From NCBI RefSeq assembly GCF_000150955.2, contig NC_011675.1:388230-452229 (forward strand): DNA of 64,000 nt, read 5' to 3'. Position numbers and translations under genes: made by a program. Shown piece after piece: positions 30,778 to 42,836 of the stretch (position 1 is its first letter; the number at the start of each line of letters is the position of its first letter). The notes below the pieces were generated by a model. That model worked only from the letters and a program-made list of their open reading frames with translations, was not told the DNA's origin and did not search any database. This stretch comes from Phaeodactylum tricornutum CCAP 1055/1. Taxonomy: Eukaryota > Bacillariophyta > Bacillariophyceae > Surirellales > Neidiaceae.

Positions 30778-33234
30778 ATGCTAGCCTCGCGCCGAGCATT
30801 TGCACATTCCATCGTCGTGACCCGACGAGTCGGTCCTCATGGGGCTGGAAGCAGTGTTGGGAGACTCCCGGTCGGTCGCGTGGGTACAGCGTCGTCTTGG
30901 TTCCCGGGAGACCGCGACTGCACCGTCGCGACGATCACGATGACGACCCATACCGCCAAACGATTCCTCTCCAAGGCGACAGCGGTCTCGTCCGACCCTT
31001 CCACCGGCACACCAACGCAAAGTACTCCGCCCATCAAAGAGACCGGGTCCAGCAAACCCTTCGTGTCCACCACGGAGCGCAAGTACGAATTCTTTACCAA
31101 CGTCGAAATCACGCCCCGAGAGCACGTCGCTATTGTTCGCTTTGATTGCCCCAAATCCGTTAATTCCATCAGCTTTGCCATGGCGGAAGAAGCCAAGAAA
31201 CTCTGGAAGGACGAAATTGCGTCCAACAGCGACGTGAAAGCCGTCGTATTCTCGTCCGCGAAACCCGACATGTTCATTGCCGGCGCCGATATCTTTGACA
31301 TTAAAGCCGTCGAGAATAAGCAGGACCTGATTCCCTTTATCGCCGACGGTGTGAAATTCTTTCAAGACATGCGAGGCAAGGGTGTCCCTCTCGTGGCCGC
31401 CATCGACGGACCCGCCCTCGGTGGTGGTCTGGAATGGGCGCTCTGGTGCGACTACCGTATTTGCACGGACAGTTCCAAGACCAAAATGGGACTTCCCGAA
31501 GTAAAGCTCGGGCTTTTGCCCGGTTTCGGCGGCACGCAGAACTTGCATCCCGTCGTGGGCTTGCAAAACGCCATGGATATGATGTTGACGGGGAAGGATA
31601 TACGTCCGCACCAGGCCAAAAAAATGGGCTTGGTGGACCTGGTTGTGGCGCAGGCCTCCTTGGAACGTGTCGCGATTGATTCGGCGGCTGCTCTGGCCAA
31701 CGGATCGCTCAAAGCCAAGCGCAAATCCAAATCTATGTTTAACAAGATCCTCGAAGACAACTCGATCGGGCGCAACGTCATTTGGAACCAAATTGACAAA
31801 ATGGTGCAAAAGAACACCAACGGCAAGTACCCGGCACCCTACGCCATTATCGATTGCGTCAAATTCGGTTTAGACAATCCCTCACAAAAGTACCAGCATG
31901 AACGTGAGGAATTCGCTAAACTCGCCGCGACGCCGGAATCGGAAGCACTTATTGGTATTTTCGACGGCATGACGCAGATGAAAAAGCACTCGTTCGGTGC
32001 TGATGCCGCCATTCCGGTCAAGACCGTGGCTGTCATGGGTGCGGGGTTGATGGGAGCCGGGATTGCCCAAGTAACGGCAGAAAAGGGGATCAAAGTCCTA
32101 CTCAAAGACCGCAACGACGAAGCAGTCGGTCGGGGTCAATCCTACATGACGGAGAATTGGAGCAAAAAGCTCAAACGCAAGCGCATGACACAGTATCAGT
32201 ACAACCTGAATACTTCCAACGTCACTGCACTCACCGATGATAGTCCGACTTGGCAACGTCATTTCGGAAATGCTGACATGGTGATTGAAGCCGTGTTCGA
32301 AGATTTGGATCTCAAACGCAAGATTGTCGCCAACGTCGAATCCGTCACCAAGGATCACTGTATTTTTGCCACCAATACATCCGCCATTCCTATCGCCGAT
32401 ATTGCGCAGGGCGCTTCGCGTCCGGAAAACATCATCGGTATGCACTACTTCTCACCGGTACCATCCATGCCCTTACTCGAGATTATTCCACATACCGGTA
32501 CGAGTGATACCGCTACGGCGACCGCTTTCGAAATTGGTTCAAAGCAAGGCAAAACCTGCATTGTGGTCAAGGATGTCCCCGGCTTTTACGTGAATCGCTG
32601 TTTGGGTCCGTATTTGGTCGAAGTGTCGGCGCTCGTTCGGGACGGTGTACCGCTCGAGGCACTCGATAAGTCGCTCAAGAATTTCGGCATGCCGGTGGGC
32701 CCCATAACACTAGCCGACGAAGTCGGTATTGACGTGAGTTCGCACGTGGCCAAGTTCTTGTCCAATGCCGACCTGGGAGTACGCATGGAGGGTGGTGACG
32801 TCTCTCTGATGGAGCAAATGATTGGCAAAGGATGGCTGGGCAAAAAGTCTGGTCAAGGGTTCTACACCTACAAAGGCAAGAAAAAGACCATCAACGAGGA
32901 AGTACAAAAGTACGTCAAGGACTTTGCCACACGCGACTTGAAATTAGACGAGAAGGAAATCCAAGATCGCATCGTGAGTCGCTTTGTGAACGAAGCGGCC
33001 AAATGCTTGGAAGACGAGATCATTGAAAATCCTGTCGTTGGTGACATTGGTCTGGTGTTCGGTACAGGCTTTGCCCCCTTCCGGGGTGGTCCGTTCCGGT
33101 ACCTAGATCAGGTCGGCGTCGCATCGTACGTAGATCGCATGAACACGTTCACCGACAAGTACGGTCCGCAATTCGAACCGTGTCAACTACTGAAGGATTA
33201 TGCCGCAACGGACAAAAAGTTTCACAAACGGTAG
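30778..33234 (+). CDS. Mitochondrial trifunctional enzyme alpha subunit (enoyl-CoA hydratase / 3-hydroxyacyl-CoA dehydrogenase)
   Basis: An intronless gene of 818 residues, with the start at 30778 giving a basic, R/S-rich presequence of about 90 residues that suits mitochondrial import. The hydratase domain carries the oxyanion loops IAGAD and DGPALGGGLEWALWCDYR and the LPEVKLGLLPGFGG stretch, supplying both catalytic Glu residues. The dehydrogenase opens with VMGAGLMGAGIAQV (NAD-binding GxGxxG) and has the catalytic HYFSPV His plus the VNRCLGPYL region. A second 3HCDH C-terminal domain ends the protein. This matches HADHA (about 763 residues) and carries steps two and three of long-chain beta-oxidation in the mitochondrion; the beta subunit (thiolase) is not in the window. 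Identification is firm; a bacterial-type FadB reading is less likely given the presequence. Confidence 0.95.
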   Translation: MLASRRAFAHSIVVTRRVGPHGAGSSVGRLPVGRVGTASSWFPGDRDCTVATITMTTHTAKRFLSKATAVSSDPSTGTPTQSTPPIKETGSSKPFVSTTERKYEFFTNVEITPREHVAIVRFDCPKSVNSISFAMAEEAKKLWKDEIASNSDVKAVVFSSAKPDMFIAGADIFDIKAVENKQDLIPFIADGVKFFQDMRGKGVPLVAAIDGPALGGGLEWALWCDYRICTDSSKTKMGLPEVKLGLLPGFGGTQNLHPVVGLQNAMDMMLTGKDIRPHQAKKMGLVDLVVAQASLERVAIDSAAALANGSLKAKRKSKSMFNKILEDNSIGRNVIWNQIDKMVQKNTNGKYPAPYAIIDCVKFGLDNPSQKYQHEREEFAKLAATPESEALIGIFDGMTQMKKHSFGADAAIPVKTVAVMGAGLMGAGIAQVTAEKGIKVLLKDRNDEAVGRGQSYMTENWSKKLKRKRMTQYQYNLNTSNVTALTDDSPTWQRHFGNADMVIEAVFEDLDLKRKIVANVESVTKDHCIFATNTSAIPIADIAQGASRPENIIGMHYFSPVPSMPLLEIIPHTGTSDTATATAFEIGSKQGKTCIVVKDVPGFYVNRCLGPYLVEVSALVRDGVPLEALDKSLKNFGMPVGPITLADEVGIDVSSHVAKFLSNADLGVRMEGGDVSLMEQMIGKGWLGKKSGQGFYTYKGKKKTINEEVQKYVKDFATRDLKLDEKEIQDRIVSRFVNEAAKCLEDEIIENPVVGDIGLVFGTGFAPFRGGPFRYLDQVGVASYVDRMNTFTDKYGPQFEPCQLLKDYAATDKKFHKR

Positions 33235-34102
33235 AAAGTAACAAACGACTTCGGTGCATGCCGACAAGAGTAATACACCAAGGTTATTATCAGGTTGTTT
33301 GCCTTTATCAAGTGGGAAGTAGACCTAACTCTTCCCTATTACAAAGGTATATTTGCACAGGAAACCGAAACTAAGGGAAATTTTGCGAAGAGTGGATCAG
33401 GCGGCGGCGATGACTTGCTCAATCTAAACAAAGAAGCTGGTTGTAGTGGTCATTCTTTGGGAGTTGGCAATGTATCCAATGCGAGAGCAAAAAAATCATA
33501 GCGGCAGACTGCCGGGATATTTCAGAACACTGTTCACTGTAGTGTTAAGAGGTAGTCTTTGAACATGATTGCTATTGGGTAAGGTGGGTCGATCCTGCTG
33601 CCCTATGGCGCCCGTGCTCTTATGCTTGCTTGTCTGTTGAGCTACAGGGTAGGGTCGTGACGCCGATTCGTATGGAATCGCGCATCACATAGGACGAAAT
33701 CATGTGCATGCCTTGTGACGCGCAGACTTGTTGACAAGAATTCGGGAACCGTTTGATTCCCGCCAGATGCCTTCGGACAACAGGTACAGTGAGGCTACCA
33801 CTCGAGGGCAGAGTAAACTGAGAACGCTGGAGAGATAATATTCTTCGGCCATCCGACCGACATCAAAACGATCGGGTCCCATCTGTCGAAACTCGATCGC
33901 CGACGAGAAAGAGCCTCCGGACCGTGAGGAAAGAAAACCAGCCAAAAAACCCGTTGCAAAACATGAAGCTCTCCATCGGAGGATGGGAATGGAAGAAGAA
34001 AGAAGGGACCTACAAGAAGGAAGTGTCAAACAAGGAAGGAAACAAACTCACCAACACATCGTCAGCCACCGAAAGAATTCTAGAGAGAAATAGCATTATA
34101 CA
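33235..34102. other. Intergenic, 868 bases
   Basis: Lies between two plus-strand lipid genes. A 109-codon minus-strand frame at 33700-34029 has no recognisable motif and is not accepted as a gene. The right end, purine-rich just before 34103, should hold the lipase promoter and leader. Confidence 0.45.
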
Positions 34103-37100
34103 ATGAGCTTCTTCTGGACTTCCTCGATCACAAACGAACCTGAGAATTCCTTGGATACCGGTGTCACTGTCAGCAATTCGAGACCATCGTCATCGCTGCA
34201 ACAGCAGAACAAGAATATAAAGGAACGATTTGGAGGAATCGAGACAGAATCCCGTCAAGTTCCATTCTTGCCTGACGAAAACTTGACTATTGAATCAATA
34301 TACGACTTTTATGTGCATACACTATTCCCTGCTGTGATGAGTTCTTTGCCTTTATTGGGTCGTCGCCTTTTCCATGACACGCAATCGGTACTTCATGATA
34401 GTTTTCAACGTTTTGTAAACTTTATTCTTCCGGACTATTGGACGTCTTCCTCCTCATACTCACATCCGCAGCTACCAAGCTTTCGGCGGATTTGGGAAGA
34501 AAACGCCGCTGACCTGTCCGTTTCCGACTTTTTGCTCCGACATTTCGATACCAACCACGACGGCAAGATATCTCCCGAGGAACTCTTTCACGTGGACGAG
34601 ATGCTACTCTCTCGCATACTACCTCGCTCAGACGAAAGTTGGTGGAGCTGGTTCTCCCGCGAATGGCCCCTGTTGGATTGGAAAGTGGGACTTTTCTTGT
34701 GGCGCACTTTTGGTGGCGTGCTCTTAACCCTGGCCGTTTTATCGATTGTACCGGGACGGTTGCATGGCTGGTCGGCTCGTGTCTTGCGATGGCCCATTCT
34801 CGGACTCACTTACTTTCTCATCGCCGTTGAACTTATGGTCTATATCGTAATTCGCATTTTCATTCGGATTGCCGAATACATAATCGCACGGCCCAAGCAT
34901 CGAGCACTGCGCCAACAAATGGCTAAATCCCAGTCCTATGAAGAGTGGTACGGCTACGCAGAAGATTTGGACAGATCACAGAAACGAGATGTATGGATTC
35001 GACGAATCAAAGATCAAACATCTTTTCACTACAATTGGAGCTTTGTTCAGGACCTCATTCGGGATTTGCGTAACGCTCGCGAGCAAGGCGACTCCATACT
35101 AGCGCTTGCCGTTATTCAACAATGCACGCGGAAAAATGTAGGCGGTATTATGAGCGAAGATTTATTTTCATATACGAATACGGGGGAACCGAAAGCAGTC
35201 GTACGGGAGTTCATCGAGGAAGCTGTCCAAACCTTGCACTGGCTCACTGATGAAGCATTGCATATTCCAGTAGATGATTCCGCACAACAGCAAAGCAACG
35301 AAAAACGCACCTATGAAGAGCAAATGGAAGAAACTGTTCAAGCCGAAAAGGACAAAATATGGAAATCATTGACCAATTTGTTTGGTAATGGCGAAGATGG
35401 AAAACAAAATGACGATGTCAAGACGAAAGATGGAAATGAAACGCATTCGCCGGAATCCGCCCCCCACCAAGACATAGAAAGTCGGACGGATAATCCTTTG
35501 CCATCCTTTCACCGACAAGAGGTTTTAACGTTTTTGAAGCGGGCTCGAGCAGCTTACGGTCGAACCGCTTTGTGCCTGAGCGGTGGAGCGATGATGGGAG
35601 TTTATCATTTTGGACACGTTCGGGCTCTACTGGAAACTGGTTCTCTGCCCAATATTGTACGTACCGGGATCGTGTTTTTAGATCACACACTCGTTACAAA
35701 TAGGAAACTTTGTATTTATGTGCGACAACGCCTGATGTTTGTTTGCTTCTTTTTTGTGAAAAGATTTCAGGAACTAGCGCAGGAAGCATTATTGGTGCGA
35801 TTTTGTGCACCAGGAAGGACGATGAATTGGATCGTGATTTACGCCCAGAAATTTTAGTACATAAGCTTACGTGCTTTTCGCGTCCTTGGAGGGAGAGGAT
35901 CTCTAGCCTTGTCAAAACCGGGAGCATGTTTGATGTCGATGAATGGTTGGAGCTACTGAAATGGTGAGTTACTTGCTGCTGCTTGTTTGCATCCCTATAC
36001 GTCAGGTCGTTCTTGTCTCACCGTCATGTTTATAAGGTTTTGTCGGGGTGATATGACATTTGCTGAAGCATATCGTTTGACAGGGCGCGTTTTTTGTATT
36101 ACTCTATCCCCTACTACGAAGAAGGCGCCGCCGGTGTTGATAAATTATTTGTCTGCGCCCAACGTTACGATAGCCTCTGCTGTCGTAGCGAGTGCAGCTG
36201 TACCTGGGTTTGTTGCGCCTGTTCGCTTGCGTATCAAGGACACCAATGGCGTAGTTCAGAGAGGCGGAGCAAAGGACGAAGCATACTTTGATGGATCGAT
36301 CAAACAAGACATTCCGACTACAGGATTAGCGGAGATGCTCAATTGCCAGTTTTTTGTCACGGCTCAATGCAATCCACATATTGTTCCAATGTTTTACAAC
36401 AGTAAAGGCGGAGTTGGGCGTCCCAGCCGATGGTCCAGTGGAGCACAAGAAGATTCCTGGAGAGGCGGGTTCCTACTGGCCGCGTTGGAGATGTATCTCA
36501 AGAATGACATGAAAGCCAAGTTTGTTTTTCTTCGTGATCTAGAGGCGGCTGTTGGCTTTACATCGGAGCTACTGACGCAAGACTTTGTAGGCACGACAAC
36601 CATCGTACCTCAAGTTTCCTTTAAGGATTATTTCGGAGTAAGGACAAGCGCAAATGAGATGTGTTGCCCAAACAATCGCATGAAAAACTAACTGCTTCTT
36701 TCTGTTCGTTCGTTCGCAGCTCTTTGAGAATCCGTCTTTGGAGCAACTCCAGCGGTGCTGTCATGCAGGATCTGTTGCTGCGTACGAACATACTGTTATG
36801 ATCCAGATGCATTACAGCATTTCGGATGCACTGGAGGAATGCATTGCAAAGCTTGAAACCAATAAGCGCAAAGTACATATTCGGCGACGTACAAAGCTAG
36901 GATCGGCGAGTATGACGAGAGGCGATCCAAAGGGAGGGGTCGTGGAGGAATCAACGGAAGCGCGAATCCAGCCAACAGTGGAAAATACCCAGACGTTTCT
37001 GGTCGGTGGGTTGACATCAGACGGACTGAAAGTACGTACAGCGTTCAATGAATCATCGGATGATACAGATCGAGAATCGGAGTACGATGAGTTCGAAGCT

Positions 37101-37121
37101 GATTGGACGGACCTTAAGTAA
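34103..37121 (+). CDS. EF-hand/patatin-type triacylglycerol lipase (SDP1/Tgl-like)
   Basis: Four exons (34103-35656, 35764-35963, 36037-36637, 36720-37121) join in frame and give 918 residues. Residues 149-160 (DTNHDGKISPEE) form a complete canonical EF-hand calcium loop, with D, N, D, K, S and E at positions 1, 3, 5, 7, 9 and 12. Two hydrophobic spans follow at about 203-225 and 233-256. The lipase core has the oxyanion motif SGGAMMG (about 493), the nucleophile GTSAG (Ser 523) at the start of exon 2, and the catalytic Asp in the DGS motif near residue 669. The region before the core (YEEWYGYAEDLD, WSFVQDLIRDLRNAREQGD) is the hallmark of the plant SDP1/yeast Tgl3-5 family. It releases fatty acids from storage lipid, presumably at the lipid droplet or ER. 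The EF-hand is unusual for this family. Confidence 0.9.
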
Positions 37122-37201
37122 AAATTGCATCGGCTTTAAAATACAAAGAAAGTTGAACTGTTACGCCTCTTTTATTACTAGGAAGTGGGTCCGCTAGAGA
37201 G

Positions 37202-40200
37202 CTAGACCAATTCATCCCAATCAACGGCGCTAATCTTTGAGTAGTACTTGCCGTCGGAGGCGAGCTCACGTCTCACTTGAAAATATTTCTCTGGCATGGA
37301 GAATCCAGTCAGAGTAGAAAGTTCCGTCTTCATCATTGCGACGAATTCTTCGTCGTGCGTGATCAAAATGAGCTGAAAGTTGCGTTGTTGAGAACGCGAT
37401 GCAATGATTTGGGCGAGAGCCACGGCAAGTCCTTTCTTGGTACGATGATCTAGATTCACGGTTGGTTCATCCAACGCGATACAACCACAATTTATACAAA
37501 AGGTCTCCGCCAGTGCTAGTCGAATCACAATGCTCGCAAGAACACGCTGACCAGCACTGCACCGCCCACGCATATCAAGCTTGGAAGTACCTTTCGTCAT
37601 CACAACTCGATAGTTATACGACTTTTGAGCGCGTGAGCCTGCTTCCTGCCCTGAAACCAGTTCAATGCTACTAATGTCTTCACCTGCATGCGACGATGTA
37701 TCGTGAGAATAGAGCATCTTAAACACATGCAATTTACCTCTGAACCCAACCCCTCTCACCTTTGTACGTTAACAACCACAGCTCGCGCACAATTTTGTTG
37801 ATATCATCAATTTTCACGTGGTGAAACTTCAATATTGCCTGCAGAAATTGGAGGTTAAGGTATGGTCTCGTATTGATGGTAGGTCCTATATAAGCAAGAC
37901 GTACCTTATCCAGTGCATTGCCATATTTTTTCAGATCCTCAGATGCGATCTGAGTTGTCTCGACATCAATTAGAGCGATGCGGAACTTCTCGTCGACATT
38001 TTTGTAGTCTGGAGACGACAGTTTCCGCTTAAATAAAAGAATGAGTTGACCATTTGAACTGAGAAAATTGAAGAAAGTCACTCTCAAAGAATTACCTTGA
38101 CTGCCCTAATCTGCTCTATAATTTCGTGCCAACGGCCTTCTATGCGGGACTTCATAGAGGCTTGCTTTTCCTTGGTACTTTTTGCGTTCGAAAGACGCTC
38201 GGAAGCAGTGTCGGCTCCATCAATCGATTCACGCTCCTCCTGGAAACTATTAATTCCTTCTTCGAGCTCCTGAATTTGCTTGTTGGCTGCGAGGACATCA
38301 ATGTTGGCTTTAAGCTGTTTTTTGTGTCGTTCTTGATCGTTAACGGCAGTCATGAGACCGTCTAGTTCCGGCCTTAAAACTTGAAGTTCTGCGACCATTT
38401 TGTTACGAAGTGCCAGAACCTTGGTCATCTGGCTGGAAACATCGACATCTTTTTGACCTTTGTCGGAAGATGTGTGCTCCTCAATCTGACGCGAAATTTC
38501 ACGAAGTTGATTAAAGTCATTTCGAAATTGGCTCAAAGCGTCCTGGAGATGGTGCTCCTGTTCATTCGTCGCATAGCGTTGTTGGCGCTTCGTATCCTCT
38601 TTCACCTTAATCTTTTCATGAAGAGGCCCCATGCTTTTCTGAATCTACACAGAAAAGATAAATTTTGAGGCGCAGCCCAATGTTAGTTAAATAGTACAAC
38701 GTCGAAGCCTACCTCTTTTTCAGCAGCCGAAATCTCTTGCAATACTCGAGTGAGTTCCATCTTTCGTTCGGCAGCCTGTTGCGATTCGACATATTTCGCC
38801 TCCTTGTCGCGGAGAGCTTTGTCAGTATTCGCTGCCTTAATGATTGAAGACGTAATTGTTAGTTCGCCTTTTCCATCATTCTGCTACATGCGGGCCGGGG
38901 AAAGCGTACCTTCGTTGCGAGATCTGACACCTCGTTGTTTAAGTTCATCATCTCTCTATTCAAATCGTTAATCTTTAGCATCAAGGTATCTTTTTCTTTG
39001 ATGTTTCTCGTCATTTCACGCTCCACTGTTTCGAGGTCGCGTCTTGGTCCGTCATTTCCACTGAAGGGCAAATCCATAGTTTTCTGATTGATCTGCATCT
39101 TTTTCCCAACAATGCGGGCGACATCGGTAGACCAACGTTTTGCAACATCGAGCAGTTCCCGTATCTCAGTAAAAGCCACAGTAGCCTCATCTCGACGCTC
39201 TATATCATCGACAATCATTCTACGATATCGCCCAAGCTCATTCTCAAATTTCTCTACATCTTTCGTGTGATCACTCAGCTCATTATCAAGACGTTTTACA
39301 TCTCGCAGGTCATCCGACATCTTTTCAACCTGTTCTTTCCATCCCTGATAAGTCTCTTTCAAATTCTTATAATGCTCAATGGCCTTCTCGTCAATCTCTG
39401 TAAGTGCAGGGTCTACCTTTAATTCGTCAAGCATCGCTTTCATATCCTCTGCAGATCTCCCACCAAGATCTTGGCGACAACAAGGACATCGGATGGCAGT
39501 TATTTCTCCGGAAGCGTCTCGAATTTTTGACTGTGGCCATTAAACGGAGGCCGATGAGACACGAAAAAAATTTGAGAGCGCCGCAAAAATCATGCTTACC
39601 ATCTTATACAGACGCTTCAGTACTTTTTTTATGGCCTTCGGTTGCTCCTCAGATGGCGAATCTTCTTCTATTGAATCCAGTCGTTCCTCAAGGTACTTTA
39701 TAATCTCGCGCGGGTCGTTCTCGTCGCCTCGCGCTGTGCATGAAAGGCTTTGCTCGTGGCGTTGGAGATCGACAGTAAGCTTTCGAGCGGTTGTAATAGT
39801 GGTATGTAGTCCGTCGAGCTTGGATCTTACTCCTGCGGCCGCGCGCTGCGAATTGGCTAGAAGAGCAGCCTTCTCAGACGCAACCTTTTCGTTCTTCGAG
39901 ACATCACAACTAGCCCGATCCAGATCCGCACGAAAAGATTCGTATTTTCCTCCTATGGCTGATACTAGACTACAGACTACTTCTCCAAGTTTCTCACCAT
40001 TGTCGTCATCTTCCTTGGCAAAATGTCCTTCGAAAGCAAAGTTGTACTTTTGAAGTAATTGGGACTGATCGCGGATCGACTCGTTCAACTCGTCCAAGTC
40101 TTTTTGAGCTTGTTCTTGCAAGACATTTATGGCGTTTTGGGACTCAGCTGTGCTACGGAGACGATCAAGCAATTCCTGATCTAGGTCAATTGTCCGCTTG

Positions 40201-42250
40201 ATACTGTCAATCTTGCTCTGTAAATGAAGGATTTCGGTAGGAATCTCTTTTCGTCGAGGATTCTGATTCGCCTCGTCTCGACTTTTTGCTAAAATAACAG
40301 TGAGGTTCATGAGAAACGAAAAATTAATTAATTCACATGTATGGAAATGCGGTGGGCAACATACCAAACTTTATGGCATGCTTGCGAGCATCCTCGATCT
40401 ACAAATAAACGCAACACCGTGTTAGATTTAAATCGTTGACTTTTCAATCGATAAAAGAAAGTTGCTTACTTACATCAGTCATTCGTATCCAAGATGGTTT
40501 GGCAACTTGACTCGAGATAGCGCTGAGCTCTTTTTGCAGACCATTCCGTCTGCTTGCTAGTTTGGCGCGCTCTTTGGGCCATAGAACAAAGCTTAACGTA
40601 AGCTATATGAATCGTATAGTAACAATACCGCTAATACGAAAACTCACCTGTTTCGCTCACAGACAATTGTCCACCAAGAGTGGCAAGCTCATTTTGCAAA
40701 GCGTCGTCTCTAGCTTGAGATTCTCCACGGAAATCTCGGAGTTTCCCACTCAAATCTTCTTCGTTTTTCTCGAGAGCTATGTAGAAACTATGCATATCAT
40801 TCGAGGTGATACCGGCTGCAAGATCCAAGTCATCTTGACTTCCGAATGCATTTTGAGAAGCCAGACTTGCGGACAGAGTTGCCGCCGCCAAAGACTTACT
40901 ACCCTGTGAAAACTCTACTGAATGCAAATCAATGCTGTACATTTGTGCAATGGTCTCCATCATTTTATACCGCTCCAGTAGGCGGCCTTCATGGGCCTCC
41001 TTTTCGGCCGAGAGCTTTCCAAGGAGGGAATTCAACCGAATTTCCTCGTGTCGTAAAGTGTCTACCTCCTTTTCCATACCTTCATATCTTTGCTGCATTT
41101 TTTGGTGCTGATCTAGTTGCTCCGAGACTTTCCCCCCAAAGTCATCTAACATCTGTTCCAGTTCCTGCTGCGAGTGTTTCTTGGTCAAATCTTCTTCTAG
41201 CATTTGTTGCCGAGTCATACGGACCTGTACCAGCTGCGCTTGCTGATTCTTGAGGCTATCAATCTTTGCATCCACATTGTTGATTTTGGCTTCAATCCCT
41301 TGATACACTTGGATGTCGCGATCGGCCTCGGCAATGCCTTCGACGACTTGCTGCTTTTCTTCTTCCAAAGTTTCCAAAGCTTCCTGGTAACCTACCAAAT
41401 CCTTTCGAAATCCGTCGGCCGCGATCTTGCTTGAGTTTAAACCAGCCAATTCGATTTTCAGGTCCTTGACAGTGGCAGTCATTTCCTTTTCCGTCTTCCG
41501 AAAGGCATCCAAGGCTTTAGTATATCGCGTCGAATCAAAGATATCGTCAAAGCGCTTTTTCAAAACTGCCCCTTCCATTAAAGGCCAGGATGCGTCTTCC
41601 TGATGACAAAAGACGACGTGTTCCAAGATAGATTTCGAAACACCCAAAAGTGCTGGTAGTTGTTTGTCTAATTCGGTGCATTTATGGGACAGTGAAACGC
41701 GCTGCCCCGTATTCGGATCCATCATACGGAGGACGCCGTCGAGCTGTTTGAAAGTCATAGCTGTCTTCTTTTGATTGACTTCCATAGAGCGAACTACCAC
41801 CATGGTCTGTCCGGAACGAGACGTAAAGCGCAATTTGACATTTGCTTTGACCTGGGGCTGTCCAATAGTACGCGGGTCGTGGACAAAAGCTTGGCCGGCC
41901 TTGTTGCCCGGCGGGAACGATCCCGTGACTGCATATTTCAAACTTTCAATGATTGTCGTTCTGCGAGCCAACCAAATCAATTCAATGAGTACAACAATTA
42001 TTGTAATAGAAAAGTCTTCTCGCGCATAATACGTACTTTCCGCATCCGTTTGCCCCGACAATGATTGTGCACGGAAAGTAGAACTCGACGACCTTGTTCG
42101 ACAGACAATGATGTGAGTATGCCGATCGAGTTTGGCGTGAGTGTCGGCATCGTACTCGACTGAAAAAGCTAAGTCATGGCTTACCTGTTCCGCATCTTCG
42201 GGAGAGAATGATCGAATACCCCTAATTGACAATTTATTGACCGAAGCCAT
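37202..42250 (-). CDS. RAD50: RAD50 DNA double-strand-break repair ATPase
   Basis: Twelve exons, in order 42185-42250, 42037-42092, 40648-41960, 40474-40571, 40365-40398, 39600-40288, 38910-39530, 38713-38835, 38096-38644, 37905-38027, 37760-37838 and 37202-37683, sum to 4,233 coding bases, an exact multiple of three (1,410 residues; human RAD50 has 1,312). The Walker A motif GANGCGKT (about 35-42) is split by the second intron. A long coiled coil flanks the zinc hook CPCC (about 767-770). The C-terminus has the ABC signature within [10 protein letters not shown] and Walker B in CIALDEPT, followed by the HDEEF switch His. It works with MRE11 and NBS1 in DNA tethering and end processing. The acceptor of exon 4 is the least certain border. 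It converges on the lipase gene, with 80 bases between stop codons. Confidence 0.95.
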
Positions 42251-42836
42251 ATCGCTACACTTGGTAAGATCGAAAAGCGACTTCTATCCGGCCGGATCTC
42301 ACAGCTTCGGATCAACTACCCCTTCCTACCTGTTTCGATTGGATGCTTTGGCTTCTTTACACTACCTTGGCTTTTTGTCCCGTTTCAACGCCAAAACTAC
42401 GAAAGAAATCCTTCAGTCCAAGTATGTGGAACGATGAGCTTGCCGACGGTCCATGGTATGCGTGGCCTACTAGAAGGGGAGGAGCAATTTTGATGCCGAG
42501 TCCGAGGATTGACAAACCGGACCCCTGGCGGGAATACCTTTAAATCTAACATTTGAATTATAAAGTAACAAAAGAAGACGAACGAAAAGCTACTGACAGT
42601 GAGAGTCTATTACTAGCTAGCTAATAAATAAGGTGATCTGGTCTGTCCAGCGGTACAAGACCGATTTACTGTTATTCCGGCGGCTAGTCTGTCTGTCTTC
42701 CGTTTCGATACCGAAATACACAAACGCCACAAGTTATGACTGTCGTTTTGTTGAAATCCGTACCACAATTTGTAAAACACGGTCTGTTGCGTGGGTCTGG
42801 TGGCTCATTCTGGCATCAAACCTTGCCCGTCTCACA
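42251..42836. other. Divergent intergenic region, 586 bases
   Basis: Lies between the RAD50 and PPR start codons and should hold both promoters. The PPR frame is open upstream to 42633 but those residues look non-coding. Nothing else was seen. Confidence 0.45.

Noticed and set aside
33700-34029. 109-codon minus-strand frame
   Set aside because: No domain, no conserved motif; lies in a gap before the lipase and is probably chance.
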